This document shows positions 35,097-45,400 of a stretch of DNA of 64,000 nt, piece after piece. A program made the translations under genes and the position numbers. This DNA comes from Vitreoscilla filiformis (GTDB lineage: Bacteria; Pseudomonadota; Gammaproteobacteria; Burkholderiales; Burkholderiaceae_C). The notes under the pieces were generated by a model that saw nothing but the letters and a program-made list of their open reading frames with translations, did not search any database and had not been told where the DNA came from. The stretch is from the NCBI RefSeq assembly GCF_002222655.1, contig NZ_CP022423.1:2418001-2482000 (forward strand), written 5' to 3'. Within the stretch, counting starts at the first letter, position 1; each line of letters begins with the position of its first letter.

Positions 35097-35992
35097 AGCT
35101 GCTGCAACAAGGCCAAGGCCAGCGGGGCGCTGAACATGCCCAGCAGCGTGGACACACTCACCAATCCGGCCACGAACGCGCCGTGCCCGCCCATGCGCGT
35201 GGCCAGCACGTAGGCGCTGGAAGCGGTGGGCAGGGCGGCAAACGCCACCACCACCGCTTGCTGCCCGGGTGGCAGACCCACGGCGTCCACCAGCACGATG
35301 GCGAACAGCGGCAGCACGGCATGGCGAATGCCCAACAAGGCGGCGGCCATGCCGGGGGCTTCTTTGAGCGCGCCCATGCGCAACCCGGCCCCGACGGCCA
35401 TCAGCCCCATGGGCAAGGACGCGCCACCCACCCGCGACAACGTGGTGATCAGCACCTCCGGCACACTCAACCCACTGAGGTTGACGAGCAGCCCGGTGAC
35501 GGTGCCCACGATCAGCGGGTTGCGCACCAACTCCCGCCCCAGATGCTGCCCCGAGCGCCGTGCCAAGGGCCAAACGGCGGCCACGTTGCACAGCGGCACA
35601 CACAGGGCGATCAACAAAGCGATCGACGCCACGGCTTGCACCCCGCCGATGCGCTCGGCCAGCGCCAACCCGACGTAAGAATTGAAGCGAAAGGCCGTCT
35701 GCGCACCAGAAGCGTGCAGATGTGCATCCAAATGAGGCCAAAAGCGCAGCGCATGCGCCAAAGCGATGCCACACACCACCACGGCCAAACCGCACCCGGC
35801 AAATGTCAGGGTCTCGCCCAAGGCCAAGGGCTGGCGCACGATGGCCACGAACAGCAAACACGGAAACAGCAGGTGGTACACCAGGCGCTCCACGCCATCC
35901 CAGATCGGTCGATCCAGCGGGGTGTGGCGACACAGCCAATAGCCCAACACGATGAGCAAAAAATCGGGCAGGAGCAGCAACAGGTGGGTCAT
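35084..35992 (-). CDS. AEC family (auxin efflux carrier-type) transporter
   Basis: A 302-residue membrane protein with about ten hydrophobic segments. The pattern FRFNSYVGLALAER, NPLIVGTVTGLLVNL and LPTASSAYVLATRMGG is typical of the AEC/MdcF family of organic-acid or efflux carriers; the substrate is not predictable. ATG 35992 is preferred because the longer frame would start inside the T-rich tail of the porin terminator. Confidence 0.85.
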   Translation of the reverse strand: MTHLLLLLPDFLLIVLGYWLCRHTPLDRPIWDGVERLVYHLLFPCLLFVAIVRQPLALGETLTFAGCGLAVVVCGIALAHALRFWPHLDAHLHASGAQTAFRFNSYVGLALAERIGGVQAVASIALLIALCVPLCNVAAVWPLARRSGQHLGRELVRNPLIVGTVTGLLVNLSGLSVPEVLITTLSRVGGASLPMGLMAVGAGLRMGALKEAPGMAAALLGIRHAVLPLFAIVLVDAVGLPPGQQAVVVAFAALPTASSAYVLATRMGGHGAFVAGLVSVSTLLGMFSAPLALALLQQLQTA

Positions 35993-36013
35993 GTCCAGAA
36001 CATGCACGCCATG

Positions 36014-36049
36014 GAAAAACAAAACCCGGTTCGCGGAGCGAACCGGGTT
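36014..36049 (-). terminator. Rho-independent terminator of the porin gene
   Basis: A 12-bp perfect stem AACCCGGTTCGC/GCGAACCGGGTT (36023-36034 with 36038-36049) with a three-base loop, followed on the minus strand by a T-rich tail. It lies 53 bases beyond the porin stop. Confidence 0.9.
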
Positions 36050-36101
36050 GGTGCGGTCGGTTCAGCGCCGGCCAGGGTCAGGCCGACGCACGGAAAACCG
36101 A

Positions 36102-37062
36102 TCAGAAGGTGTAGATCACGCCCAGCGCGTAAGCGGTGCGGCTGGTGTCGTCAGCGTACTTGGCGCGGCCCAGATTCAAGTAGACGATGGTGTTCTTCAG
36201 CACTTCGCGGTTGATGAACAGCTCGGCGGCCTTGGTTTCGGTGGTGGTGTTCTTGCCGTAGTTCACGCCCACGGTGAAGCCAGCGATCGGAGCGGACACG
36301 CCCACGCCGAAGCCGTTGCCAATGCCACCCTTGTTGACATCGCCACCGTTGGTGCCGGACACCATGACCTTGGCGACGCCAAAGTCGTAGCTGGCGGCCA
36401 GCGCGCCGAAGCCTTCGGTGCCGTCGGTGCGAGCAGATTCGCCGGTGGCAGCCACGGTCAGGCCACCCAGGGTGTAGGTCACGCCCAGGGACAGCACGTC
36501 CTTGCCGTTGGTGGTGCCGTCTTCGTCACCAGCCGGCTTGAAGCCAGCTTGCACCTTCAGGCCGCTGAAGTCCGGCGAGATGTATTGCAGCGAACGCGAT
36601 TGGCGACCCGGGTTGTACGGAGCCACGCCAGCGGCCACGAAAGCCGAAGCAGCGTTGGCGGCGCCGTTGGCGTCGAAACCGATCATGGTTTGGAAGGCCA
36701 CGGAGTCTTGGCGACCCAGGCGCACTTCACCGAAGCCACCGGACACGCCAGCCCAAGCTTGGCGACCGAAGAACGGCGAGCCGATGTCGCCATCGCTGGT
36801 GATGCCTGATGCCGTTCGATTCCAGGCGGAAGTTGGCCTTCAGACCGCTGCCGATGTCCGTGCTGCCCTTCAGGCCGAAGCGCGAGGTGGAGTTGCCTTG
36901 CGAGCTGCCGTCATCGCCGCCCGAGTGGAAGTCCGCCTTTTGGTCGCCCACATAGCCGTTCTTGCCGTAGCTCAGGTCGATCAAGCCATACAAGGCCAGC
37001 TCAGCGTGAGCGGCGCCAGCCAGCGACAACAACAGGGCTGCGGGAATCAGTGCTTTTTTCAT
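36102..37062 (-). pseudogene. General porin, broken by a 7-bp tandem duplication
   Basis: The first part (from 37062) encodes a signal peptide MKKALIPAALLLSLAGAAHA and the first strands of a Porin_4 family barrel (ELALYGLIDLSYGKNG, GSTDIGSGLKANFRLE); the second part encodes the rest and ends in the barrel-closing aromatic YTF. The frames part at 36800-36813, where TGATGCC occurs twice in tandem. Removing one copy restores an uninterrupted porin of about 317 residues reading NGITSDGDIGSPFFGRQAWA across the joint. So the break is either a true recent mutation, a reversible slippage (phase) site or a sequencing error. Upstream AAAAGG gives a good ribosome site. It is an outer-membrane diffusion pore if intact. 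Confidence 0.9.
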
Positions 37063-37193
37063 GAAATGCCTTTTGAGACAGGGTTAAGACAAGATGCGCC
37101 AGTCTAGGCTTCGACATGCGCCATTGGCTTGCGATAGGGCGCTGGCGTTGCCATCAAGCAACACAGGAGCGGCAAGCAACAGGCGTGCCATCC

Positions 37194-37946
37194 TTAACGG
37201 CCACGCAAATGAGCCGGTGCTTCCAAGCGTTTGGCCAGGGTGGACAGCAGCAGCGTCAGTACCAAATACAGCGCCGAAATGGCAAGGTACGGTTCCCAGT
37301 AGCGCGAATAAGCCCCCGCCACGGTGCGCGCTGCCAGTGCCAGCTCGGCCAGCCCGATGGCCGACACCAAAGACGAATCCTTGATGAGCGTGACGCCCTC
37401 GTTCACCAAAGCCGGCACCATGCGGCGGAAGGCCTGCGGCAACACCACGTAGCGCATGGCTTGGCTGTGGGTCAACCCGAGGCTCCAAGCGGCTTGGGTT
37501 TGCGCACGGTGGATGCTCTGGATGCCGGCACGGAAAATCTCCGAGATGTAGGCGCCCGCATTCAGCGACAACGCCAACGCCCCAGAGAAAAACGCGCCGT
37601 GGTTTTGGCGGAATTCGCGCGCTGCTTCGCCGCTCAGCAACAGGCCGTGATCCGGCTGAATGAGCGCCGGCATGACGGCGAAATGCACCAGCAGAATCTG
37701 CACGAACAGTGGCGTGCCCCGGAAAAAACCGACGTACACCGCCGTCAGCCCCCGCGCCAAGCGCAGCGCGCCCTCGATCAGCGGTGAGCCCGATTTGGGG
37801 GCATCTGCGGAACTGCTCACCAGCCCCAACAACGCCCCCAACAGCAGCCCCACCGTCACCGCCACGCCCGTGAGCTTGATGGTGTTCCACAGCCCTTCGG
37901 CGAACAGCGGCCCGTAGCCCGCAAGAATGTCCCAGCGCAACTCCAC
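37194..37946 (-). CDS. Polar amino acid ABC transporter permease (HisM/GlnP type)
   Basis: A 250-residue inner-membrane permease. Features are GLWNTIKLTGVAVTVGLLLG, VYVGFFRGTPLFVQI, SLNAGAYISEIFRAGIQSI and the coupling EAA loop around QAAWSLGLTHSQAMRYVVLP. It probably works as a homodimer. The binding protein gene lies 18 bases upstream; no matching ATPase gene is adjacent, so one encoded elsewhere must serve it. Confidence 0.93.
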   Translation of the reverse strand: MELRWDILAGYGPLFAEGLWNTIKLTGVAVTVGLLLGALLGLVSSSADAPKSGSPLIEGALRLARGLTAVYVGFFRGTPLFVQILLVHFAVMPALIQPDHGLLLSGEAAREFRQNHGAFFSGALALSLNAGAYISEIFRAGIQSIHRAQTQAAWSLGLTHSQAMRYVVLPQAFRRMVPALVNEGVTLIKDSSLVSAIGLAELALAARTVAGAYSRYWEPYLAISALYLVLTLLLSTLAKRLEAPAHLRGR

Positions 37947-37964
37947 GTTCGTGCTCCGTCTGGA

Positions 37965-38822
37965 TTACTTCGAAGCGGCCGAGGCCGGTGCCGCTGCGGC
38001 AGCCGGTTCGGTGCCGAAGGTCTTCTTATACAGCGCGGCGTAGCTGCCATCGGCCTTGATCTCGGCCAGGCCCTTGTTGATCAGGGCCAACAGTTCGGCG
38101 TTGCCCTTCTTCACGGCAATGCCGTATTGCTCGGGCGTGAAGCTGGCATCGGCCACGGTCTTGAACTGGGCCGACGGGTTGTTGGCAACGTAGTGGATCA
38201 CCACGCCGTTGTCCGCCACGACGGCGTCCACGCCGCCGGCTTCCAGCTCCTTGAGCGCCAGCGGGGTGGATTCAAAGCGCTTGATGGTGGTCGCGGTTTT
38301 GCCTTGCAGCTTGCTCACCACTTCGTCGCCCGTGGTGCCGGTTTGCACGCCGACTTTGAGTTTCTTCAGGTCGTCAAACTTGGTGATCTTGGCGCCGTCT
38401 TTGATGGCGATGAGCTGCACCGCGTCAAAGTATGGATCCGAAAAATCCATCGTTTGTTTGCGCTCGTCGGTGATGGTGATGGAGGAGATCAGCAAGTCGC
38501 GGTCGCCCTGGGCCAGCGAGTTGAAGATGCCTTCCCACGGCGTGTTAACGAATTTGACCTCGAAGCCGGCTTTCTTGGCCACAGCCGTCAGCAGCTCCAT
38601 CGAGAAGCCGACGATTTCGCCCTTCTCGTTTTGGAATTCAAACGGTGCGTAAGCCGCATCGGTGCCGACCGTGTAGGTTTTGACCACCGGTGCGGGCGGG
38701 GCCGATGCCGCCGCCGACGCGGCACTCGGCGCCGGCTCTTGCTTGCCGCAAGCGGCGAGCACAACGCCAGCCACCAAGGCGGTGGCAACCTTCAGAAAAC
38801 GACGGGTGTGAAGTTGAGCCAT
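37965..38822 (-). CDS. Amino acid ABC transporter substrate-binding lipoprotein
   Basis: A 285-residue periplasmic binding protein of the SBP_bac_3 family. Lipobox LAAC with Cys about 24 anchors it; an Ala/Pro-rich linker leads to the binding domain (YTVGTDAAYAPFEFQNEKG, GFSMELLTAVAKKAGFEV, DLLISSITITDERKQTMDFS, VGVQTGTTGDEVV). It delivers polar amino acids to the permease encoded just downstream. ATG 38822 is the natural start. The C terminus is Ala-rich. Confidence 0.93.
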   Translation of the reverse strand: MAQLHTRRFLKVATALVAGVVLAACGKQEPAPSAASAAASAPPAPVVKTYTVGTDAAYAPFEFQNEKGEIVGFSMELLTAVAKKAGFEVKFVNTPWEGIFNSLAQGDRDLLISSITITDERKQTMDFSDPYFDAVQLIAIKDGAKITKFDDLKKLKVGVQTGTTGDEVVSKLQGKTATTIKRFESTPLALKELEAGGVDAVVADNGVVIHYVANNPSAQFKTVADASFTPEQYGIAVKKGNAELLALINKGLAEIKADGSYAALYKKTFGTEPAAAAAPASAASK

Positions 38823-38888
38823 GGAAGTCCCTCTCGAAAAGCCGCGCTGGTGGGTGAAATGACGGCGCGGCAACGCCAATGATCGGTC

Positions 38889-39707
38889 TCAGCGGGCTTG
38901 GAGCGCCGTCAATTCGGCCTCAGAAAAACCCGCAGCCCGCCGCGCCGGCAGGTTGAACGGCCCACGCAACAATGGGGCCTGATGCCGTTGCGCCAGTTCG
39001 GGGTAGTGCGTCACGGGGTCGATGCCCTCGCGCTCGCACAGCCAATGGAACCAGCGGTTGCCGATGGCAACATGGCCGACTTCATCGCGCAAGATCACGT
39101 CGAGGATGGCGACGGCTGCCGTGTCCCCGACTTGGCGCAGTTTGGTTTGGATGGGCGGCGTGGCGTCCAGGCCGCGAGCTTCCAGGGTGCGCGGCACCAA
39201 GGCCATGCGTGCCAGCACGCTGTGGGCGGTGCGTTCGGTCATGATCCACAGGCCGTTGTGGGCGTCAAAATCGCCGTAGGCGTGGCCCAGGGTGGCGAGG
39301 TGGTCGCGCAGCAGCGTGAAATGCAGGGCTTCCTCACCGGCGACTTGCAGCCAGTCGAGGTAAAACGGTGCCGGCATGTCGGGGAAACGCCAGACCGCAT
39401 CCAGCGCCAGGTTGATGGCGTTGAACTCAATGTGGCAGATGGCGTGCAGCAGCGCGGCCCGCCCTTCCACACTCACCGGCGAACGCTGCGGCAGTTTGGA
39501 CGGATGCACCAAACGCGGACGCGCCGGGCGCCCTGGCAAATCGGCTGGGGTGGGCAGGGTGAGCGCGGGGTTGAGCGTCACATCGGGAGAGGCATCGGGG
39601 GTGCGTTGCCAAGCGCGGGCGGCGGCCAACAGGTGGGTGGCGGCCTCGGCCTTGCGATCCGGGTCGGATTCACGCAAGACCTCCAAAGCACGGGTTCTCA
39701 GTTCCAT
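38889..39707 (-). CDS. DUF455 ferritin-like protein
   Basis: A 272-residue protein of the DUF455 ferritin-like family. Two ExxH metal motifs are visible in HAICHIEFNAINLALDAVWR, AGEEALHFTLLRDHL and DEVGHVAIGNRWFHWLC, consistent with a di-iron helical bundle related to MiaE-type hydroxylases. The reaction is unknown. ATG 39707 is chosen; longer upstream frame overlaps hslO. It is divergent from hslO with 51 bases between. Confidence 0.88.
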   Translation of the reverse strand: MELRTRALEVLRESDPDRKAEAATHLLAAARAWQRTPDASPDVTLNPALTLPTPADLPGRPARPRLVHPSKLPQRSPVSVEGRAALLHAICHIEFNAINLALDAVWRFPDMPAPFYLDWLQVAGEEALHFTLLRDHLATLGHAYGDFDAHNGLWIMTERTAHSVLARMALVPRTLEARGLDATPPIQTKLRQVGDTAAVAILDVILRDEVGHVAIGNRWFHWLCEREGIDPVTHYPELAQRHQAPLLRGPFNLPARRAAGFSEAELTALQAR

Positions 39708-39758
39708 CCGTAGAATTATCGCCCCCCTCCACCTCCGGGCCCTGCCCCGCTGACGCCG

Positions 39759-40715
39759 ATGAGCGAACTCCACAAATTCCTGTTCGAAGGTTTGCCCGTG
39801 CGCGGCATGCTGGTGCGCCTGACCGACGCTTGGCAAGAACTGCTGCGCCGCCGAGCCACAGTGGGCGGTTTTGCCCCGCCGGTGCGCGACTTGGTGGGCG
39901 AAATGGCCGCCGCCGCAACGTTGTTGCAAGCCAACATCAAGTTCAACGGTTCGGTGGTGTTGCAGATCATGGGCGATGGGCCGGTCAAACTGGCCGTGGC
40001 CGAATGCCGTCCGGATTTGAGCTTTCGCGCCACCGCCAAAATCGTGGGCAACGTGCCCGCCGGCGCCGAATTGCGTGCTTTGCTGAACGTGCATGGCCAG
40101 GGGCGCTGTGCCATCACCTTGGATCCGCAAGACCGTCTGCCGGGCCAGCAACCTTACCAAGGTGTGGTGCCGCTGCAAAACGCCCAGGGTGCGACGTTGC
40201 CTTCACTGGCGCAGGTGCTGGAGCAGTACATGCGCCAATCTGAACAATTGGAAACGCGCCTGGTGCTGGCGGCCAATGAACACATGGCGGCGGGCTTGTT
40301 GATTCAACGTCTGCCCATCGAAGGTGAAGCCAACCTGGGCGGGCAGCCTGGAGAAACGACAGCCGAAGCGTTGGCCGAAGGTTTCAACCGCATCGCCCAT
40401 TTGGCGGCCTCGCTGAAGCAGGAGGAACTGCTGACGCTGGACGCCGACACGCTGTTGCGCCGCTTGTTTTGGGAAGAGGACGTGCGCCGCTTCGAGCCGC
40501 TGCACCCACGTTTTGCCTGTACTTGCTCGCGTGGGCGCGTGGCGGCGATGCTGCACAACCTGGGGCGCGAGGAGGCCGATTCGATCATCGCCGAGCAAGG
40601 GCGCATCGAAATTGGCTGCGACCATTGCGGCGCACACTACCACTTCGACGCGGTGGATGTGGGCGAGTTGTTCGGCGCCCTGCCCGGCCAAGCCGGTTCA
40701 GCCGCGCTGCATTGA
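39759..40715 (+). CDS. hslO: Redox-regulated chaperone Hsp33
   Basis: A 318-residue holdase chaperone activated by oxidation. The N-terminal domain has the family pattern (VRDLVGEMAAAATLLQANIK, IMGDGPVKLAVAECRPD), and the C-terminal zinc switch has FACTCSR and IGCDHCG, i.e. CxC and CxxC, which bind zinc in the reduced state. Its end overlaps the convergent NadR-like gene by 18 bases. Confidence 0.96.
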   Translation: MSELHKFLFEGLPVRGMLVRLTDAWQELLRRRATVGGFAPPVRDLVGEMAAAATLLQANIKFNGSVVLQIMGDGPVKLAVAECRPDLSFRATAKIVGNVPAGAELRALLNVHGQGRCAITLDPQDRLPGQQPYQGVVPLQNAQGATLPSLAQVLEQYMRQSEQLETRLVLAANEHMAAGLLIQRLPIEGEANLGGQPGETTAEALAEGFNRIAHLAASLKQEELLTLDADTLLRRLFWEEDVRRFEPLHPRFACTCSRGRVAAMLHNLGREEADSIIAEQGRIEIGCDHCGAHYHFDAVDVGELFGALPGQAGSAALH

Positions 40716-41423
40716 GGCCACCGCGCCGCCGGCTTGGCGCTGTTGCCAGGCGGCGTGCTCGCAGGCCGGATCGTCGCAATCGGAACACAGGGCGCGCCAG
40801 CGGGGTTGGGCGGCTTCTTGGGCGCTTAGGCGGCTGAACAACCCACTCGCCCGGGCCGGCCAGCGTTGGCGCAGCAGGGGCGACAGGGCATCCAACGCCG
40901 CGTCGGTGCGCACCTCACCCTGCCCGGCAACGACAGCAAACGGCAACCCCGCTCCGATGAGGCCCTCGCGCAGCAGGGCATCGACGGGGGCGCGCACCTG
41001 CGGCCCGTCGCGCAAAAAACCATCGGCCTGCCAGGGCAGGTCGAGCGCCATCAGCAAATGAAAATCCACCTGCTGGCGCTGCCAGGCCAGGGCTTCGGCA
41101 TCGAGGGCGCGGCTGGCGAAGATGTGGCGGTGGTAAACCGCCGTCATCAGCGGCGTCGTGTCGGCCAGCACCAGTGCAGCCGATTGGGCGGCTTCGGCGA
41201 TGCGTTGTGCTTGGGTGTGGGCGATGTGGGCTTGATCGCTTTCACGCGGCAGGCGCTGGTGATGGTCGCACCACTCGCGCAGGTATTCGGGCACGATGTG
41301 GCACGCCAGCCCCGTGAGCGCCGTCAAGCGCGGGGCCAGGGCTTGGGTGAGGCAACTTTTGCCGGTGCTTTCGGCGCCGAGCACGGCGATCACCAGCCCA
41401 CGGGTGGGGGCGGTGTCAGGCAT
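40698..41423 (-). CDS. NadR-like nicotinamide riboside kinase-type ATPase
   Basis: A 241-residue P-loop protein of the AAA_28/NadR kinase group. Walker A is GAESTGKSCLTQAL (about 17-30); VPEYLREWCDHHQ and VLADTTPLMTAVYH match the ribonucleoside kinase domain. There is no adenylyltransferase domain. Beyond the kinase core the protein has a C-terminal tail with CSDCDDPACEH, which looks like a small metal-binding knuckle. It overlaps pnuC by 8 bases, so it probably phosphorylates nicotinamide riboside as PnuC brings it in. Confidence 0.85.
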   Translation of the reverse strand: MPDTAPTRGLVIAVLGAESTGKSCLTQALAPRLTALTGLACHIVPEYLREWCDHHQRLPRESDQAHIAHTQAQRIAEAAQSAALVLADTTPLMTAVYHRHIFASRALDAEALAWQRQQVDFHLLMALDLPWQADGFLRDGPQVRAPVDALLREGLIGAGLPFAVVAGQGEVRTDAALDALSPLLRQRWPARASGLFSRLSAQEAAQPRWRALCSDCDDPACEHAAWQQRQAGGAVASMQRG

Positions 41424-42054
41424 GGGCTTGCCCTTCCAGCCGCCGCCAAGTGCGCCAACCCAGAACGGACAGCCCGGCAAACACGGCATACAACAGCACG
41501 GTCAGCCACAAGCCTTTCCAAGCGAACAGGCCGACACTCACCAGGTTCACGCCCAGCCACACGGGCCAGTTTTCGATCAGCTTGCGCCCGAGCAGCACTT
41601 GGCCGGTAACGCTGGCGACGGTGGGCAGGGCGTCGAGCCAAGGGACGTCGCTGTCGGTGGTGTGGGTGAGCAAGAGGGCGAGCAGCGGCCAGGCGGCCAG
41701 GGTGGCCAGGGCGAGGCCCTGGGCTTGGCGCGGGCGCAGGCGATGCACAACCAGCAGTTGGCCATCGGCCTGCCGGGCGGCGATCCATTGCCACCAGCCC
41801 CACAGTGAAATGGCGACGAAGAACAGTTGCAAGCTGGCTTCGCCATAGAGTTTGTAACTGGCGAACAGCAAAGCGTAGAGCAGCGAACTGGCGATGGCCA
41901 GCGGCCAGCCCAGGGGGTGAACGCGCAGGTTGCACGCCACCATCGCCAGGGAGAGGGCACAGGCGACGATTTCCAGCGTCGTCACCGGGCTGCCCCACAG
42001 GGTGAAGGCCGGCGCGAGCAGCGGGGCGCTGACACGAAGCAAGGCATCGATCAT
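41416..42054 (-). CDS. pnuC: Nicotinamide riboside transporter PnuC
   Basis: A 212-residue membrane protein with about seven segments. Family marks include SWL-type membrane helices, LYALLFASYKLYGEASLQLFF, GWWQWIAARQ and the ENWPVWLGVNLVSVGLFAWK block. It carries out facilitated uptake driven by phosphorylation by the kinase encoded downstream. It is transcribed leftward 15 bases after ftsB. Confidence 0.92.
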   Translation of the reverse strand: MIDALLRVSAPLLAPAFTLWGSPVTTLEIVACALSLAMVACNLRVHPLGWPLAIASSLLYALLFASYKLYGEASLQLFFVAISLWGWWQWIAARQADGQLLVVHRLRPRQAQGLALATLAAWPLLALLLTHTTDSDVPWLDALPTVASVTGQVLLGRKLIENWPVWLGVNLVSVGLFAWKGLWLTVLLYAVFAGLSVLGWRTWRRLEGQAHA

Positions 42055-42069
42055 GCGGGCGGTGGGCGG

Positions 42070-42348
42070 TCAGTGGGGGGGCGTGGTGTACTGCACCAGC
42101 ACTTCGCCGGGGCGCAACATGCTGCGCTGTTGGCGGGCCCACTCTTCGATCATTTCGGTGCCGTCGGCCAGATCGTTGAGTTCGGCGGTGAGTTGTTCGT
42201 TGCGCAAGCGGGCTTGTTCGTTGACGGCTTGCTGGGCTTGCAGGTCTTGGCGCAGTTGGGCGGTGTAGCGCACGCCGCTTTCGTCGAGCCAGATTTCGAA
42301 GTTGATCCTCAGCAGGGCTGCGGCGAGGAGGACGGTCAGCAATCGCAT
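42070..42348 (-). CDS. ftsB: Cell division protein FtsB
   Basis: A 92-residue bitopic membrane protein: a membrane helix at the N terminus, then a coiled coil (QLRQDLQAQQAVNEQARLRN) and the conserved EMIEEWARQQRSMLRPGEVL segment. FtsB links FtsL and FtsQ in the divisome. In related genomes it follows eno directly, but here a 4.9-kb RTX gene sits between the two, so it must have its own promoter or read-through from the RTX gene. Confidence 0.92.
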   Translation of the reverse strand: MRLLTVLLAAALLRINFEIWLDESGVRYTAQLRQDLQAQQAVNEQARLRNEQLTAELNDLADGTEMIEEWARQQRSMLRPGEVLVQYTTPPH

Positions 42349-42405
42349 GGGGGCGGATTGTGCCGCAGCCCTGGGCGCGTATTGGCGCCCAGGTTGAGGG
42401 GGGGG

Positions 42406-45400
42406 TTAGAGGCTGAAAGCGTAGTCGCTCAAGGCTGTGCCACCAGTCCCCGAAAGGGTGGCCAACAAGGTCAGCTCGGAGGCACTGACGGTGGCGTCGT
42501 TACCTGACGAGGTGAAGTAGTAGAGCTGTGAGTCCGTTCCATTGTCTACGGCAAACAAGGCGTGCTGGCCGGTGGTGTAGGCGGCGCTGGCTTGCTTGAT
42601 CAAACCTGCTGCACTGGTGGTGGTCAGGCTGCCGCTGATGTTGTTGGTAAAGATCACAAGTTCAGCAGAACTTGCAAAACTCCCTCCTGCACCGACAACA
42701 ACTCCTCCATCAACGGTCGTGTCCTTATCACCCACGTAAAGAGCGGATTGACTCAGAGCAATGACATCGGATGCTGTAGCAAAGCCGGTGATTAAATCAA
42801 AACCAACCGAACTATCCAGGACAACTCGATCGGCTCCGCCATCGCTCAGGGTGAGCGTGTCGTTGCCTGCGCCGCCGATCAGGGTGTCATTGCCAGCACC
42901 ACCGTTCAACTGGTTCGCACCCGTGTTGCCGGTCAGCACATTGGCATCAGCGTTGCCCGTGCCATTGATATTTCCGACACCTGTCAGCGTCAGGTTATCT
43001 ACGTTGCTGCCCAGTGTCCATGTCACCGAGGACTGCACCAAATCCGTCCCCTGGCCCGCCAACTCCGTCACCAGATCACCCGCATCCACCACATAGGTGT
43101 CGTTGCCAGCACCGCCGATCAGCGTGTCATTGCCAGCACCACCGTTCAGCTGATTTGCACCCGTGTTGCCGGTCAGCACATTGGCGTCAGCGTTGCCCGT
43201 GCCATTGATATTTCCGACACCCGTCAGCGTCAGGTTATCTACGTTGCTGCCCAGTGTCCATGTCACCGAGGACTGCACCAAATCCGTCCCCTGGCCCGCC
43301 AACTCCGTCACCAGATCTCCCGCATCCACCACATAGGTGTCATTGCCAGCGCCACCGATCAGGGTGTCATTACCGATCAAGCCCGTCAGTGTGTTGGCCA
43401 GAGCGTTGCCCGTCAGCACGTTGTTCAGCTCATTGCCCGTGGCATTGATGGCTGAACCAGTCAGGGTCAGATTCTCCACATTGGCAGCCAAAGTCAGCGA
43501 CACCCCGCTCTGCACTAAATCCGTCCCTTCGCTGAGGTTCTCTGTCACCACATCACCCACGGCATCCACCACATAGGTGTCATCGCCTGCGCCACCAACC
43601 AAAATGTCGTTGCCGGCACCACCGGTCAGGCTGTCATTACCGATCAAGCCCGTCAGTGTGTTGGCCAAAGCGTTACCCGTCAGCACGTTGTTCAGCTCAT
43701 TGCCCGTGGCATTGATGGCTGAACCGGTCAGCGTCAGATTCTCCACATTGGCAGCCAAAGTCAGCGACACCCCGCTCTGCACTAAATCCGTCCCTTCGCT
43801 GAGCTTCTCTGTCACCACATCGCCCACAGCATCCACCACATAGGTGTCGTTGCCTGCGCCGCCGATCAGGGTGTCATTACCGATCAAGCCCGTCAGAGTG
43901 TTGGCCAGAGCATTGCCCGTCAGCACGTTGTTCAGCTCATTGCCCGTGGCATTGATGGCTGAACCAGTCAGGGTCAGATTCTCCACATTGGCAGCCAAAG
44001 TCAGCGACACCCCGCTCTGCACTAAATCCGTTCCCGCGCTAGCATCCTCCGTCACCACATCGCCCACGGCATCCACCACATAGGTGTCACTGCCAGCGCC
44101 GCCGACCAGGATGTCGTTGCCAGCGCCACCGACCAGGCTGTCGTTACCGGTCAAGCCCGTCAGAGTGTTGGCCAGAGCGTTGCCCGTCAGCACGTTGTTC
44201 AGCTCATTCCCCGTAGCGTCGGTTGCCAAGCCGGTCAGGGTCAGGTTTTCCACGTTGGTGACCAAAGTCAGAGACACTGCACTCTGCACCAAATCAACTC
44301 CCCCGAGGCTATCACTGCCCTCGACTACGGCATCTTCAACGACATCAACCACGTACGTATCGTTGCCAGCCCCACCGACCAGCGAGTCCACATCAGCTCC
44401 GCCGATCAGGCTGTCGTTGCCGTTTTCACCATATAAGCTGTCATTGCCCCCGCCACCAGAAATAACATCATTTCCCACACCGACATAAATTTCATCATTC
44501 GTCACAAAACTGGAGTTGTCAATCAAGTCATTTCCAGCACCGGTCTTGACCAACAAACGCTCCATGTTGGAAATCGTGATGCCATTCACGACTGTCGCGG
44601 CCCCCGTGTTTTTCCAGGAAATATTGGCTGTAGATGTCGACCAGTCAGCAAAGAACGTATCGGCCTGATCACCAGTTCCCCCATCATACTTTGTGCCATT
44701 ACCCAGGGCAAAGATCAACTCTGACGAAGAGGATCCAGTCGTGATGTTGAGTGACTCAATATTCTTGAGTGATAATTTTCCTGCGTAACTATTCAAAGTG
44801 AATGCTGTACTGCCTTTGACCACGGCACTGACAGCATCCCAGCTGGATGTTGCACCGATGTCCCCGACCTTGGCTCCAGCCGAATTTGTACCCGTCCAAA
44901 TAGAAGCTGTCCAACCATCTGTTGATGCCAACGAAACACTGACGGTGTCATTGCCTGCCCCCCCGTCAATCGTATCAAGGCCCGACCCATAAAGGTGATA
45001 GTCGGTGGTTCCATTATGTGTGGATGTGATGACGTCATCACCATCACCAGCGTCAATCAGGTCTGAAGTAAAATTAGCTGCGATGATATCGTTGCCTGCA
45101 CCAGAGCTGATTGTGTCGCCAGAGGAGTACTCGGAGTCCAGATTTATTCCCTTGCTTGCGATAATGGTGTCATTCCCATTTCCAGTATAAATTTGGTCGC
45201 TTGTCACAAAACTGGAGTTGTCAATCAAGTCATTTCCAGCACCCGTCTTGACCAACAAACGCTCCATGTTGGAAATCGTGATGCCATTCACGACTGTCGC
45301 GGCCCCCGTGTTTTTCCAGGAAATATTGGCTGTAGATGTCGACCAGTCAGCAAAGAACGTATCGGCCTGATCACCAGTTCCCCCATCATACTTTGTGCCA

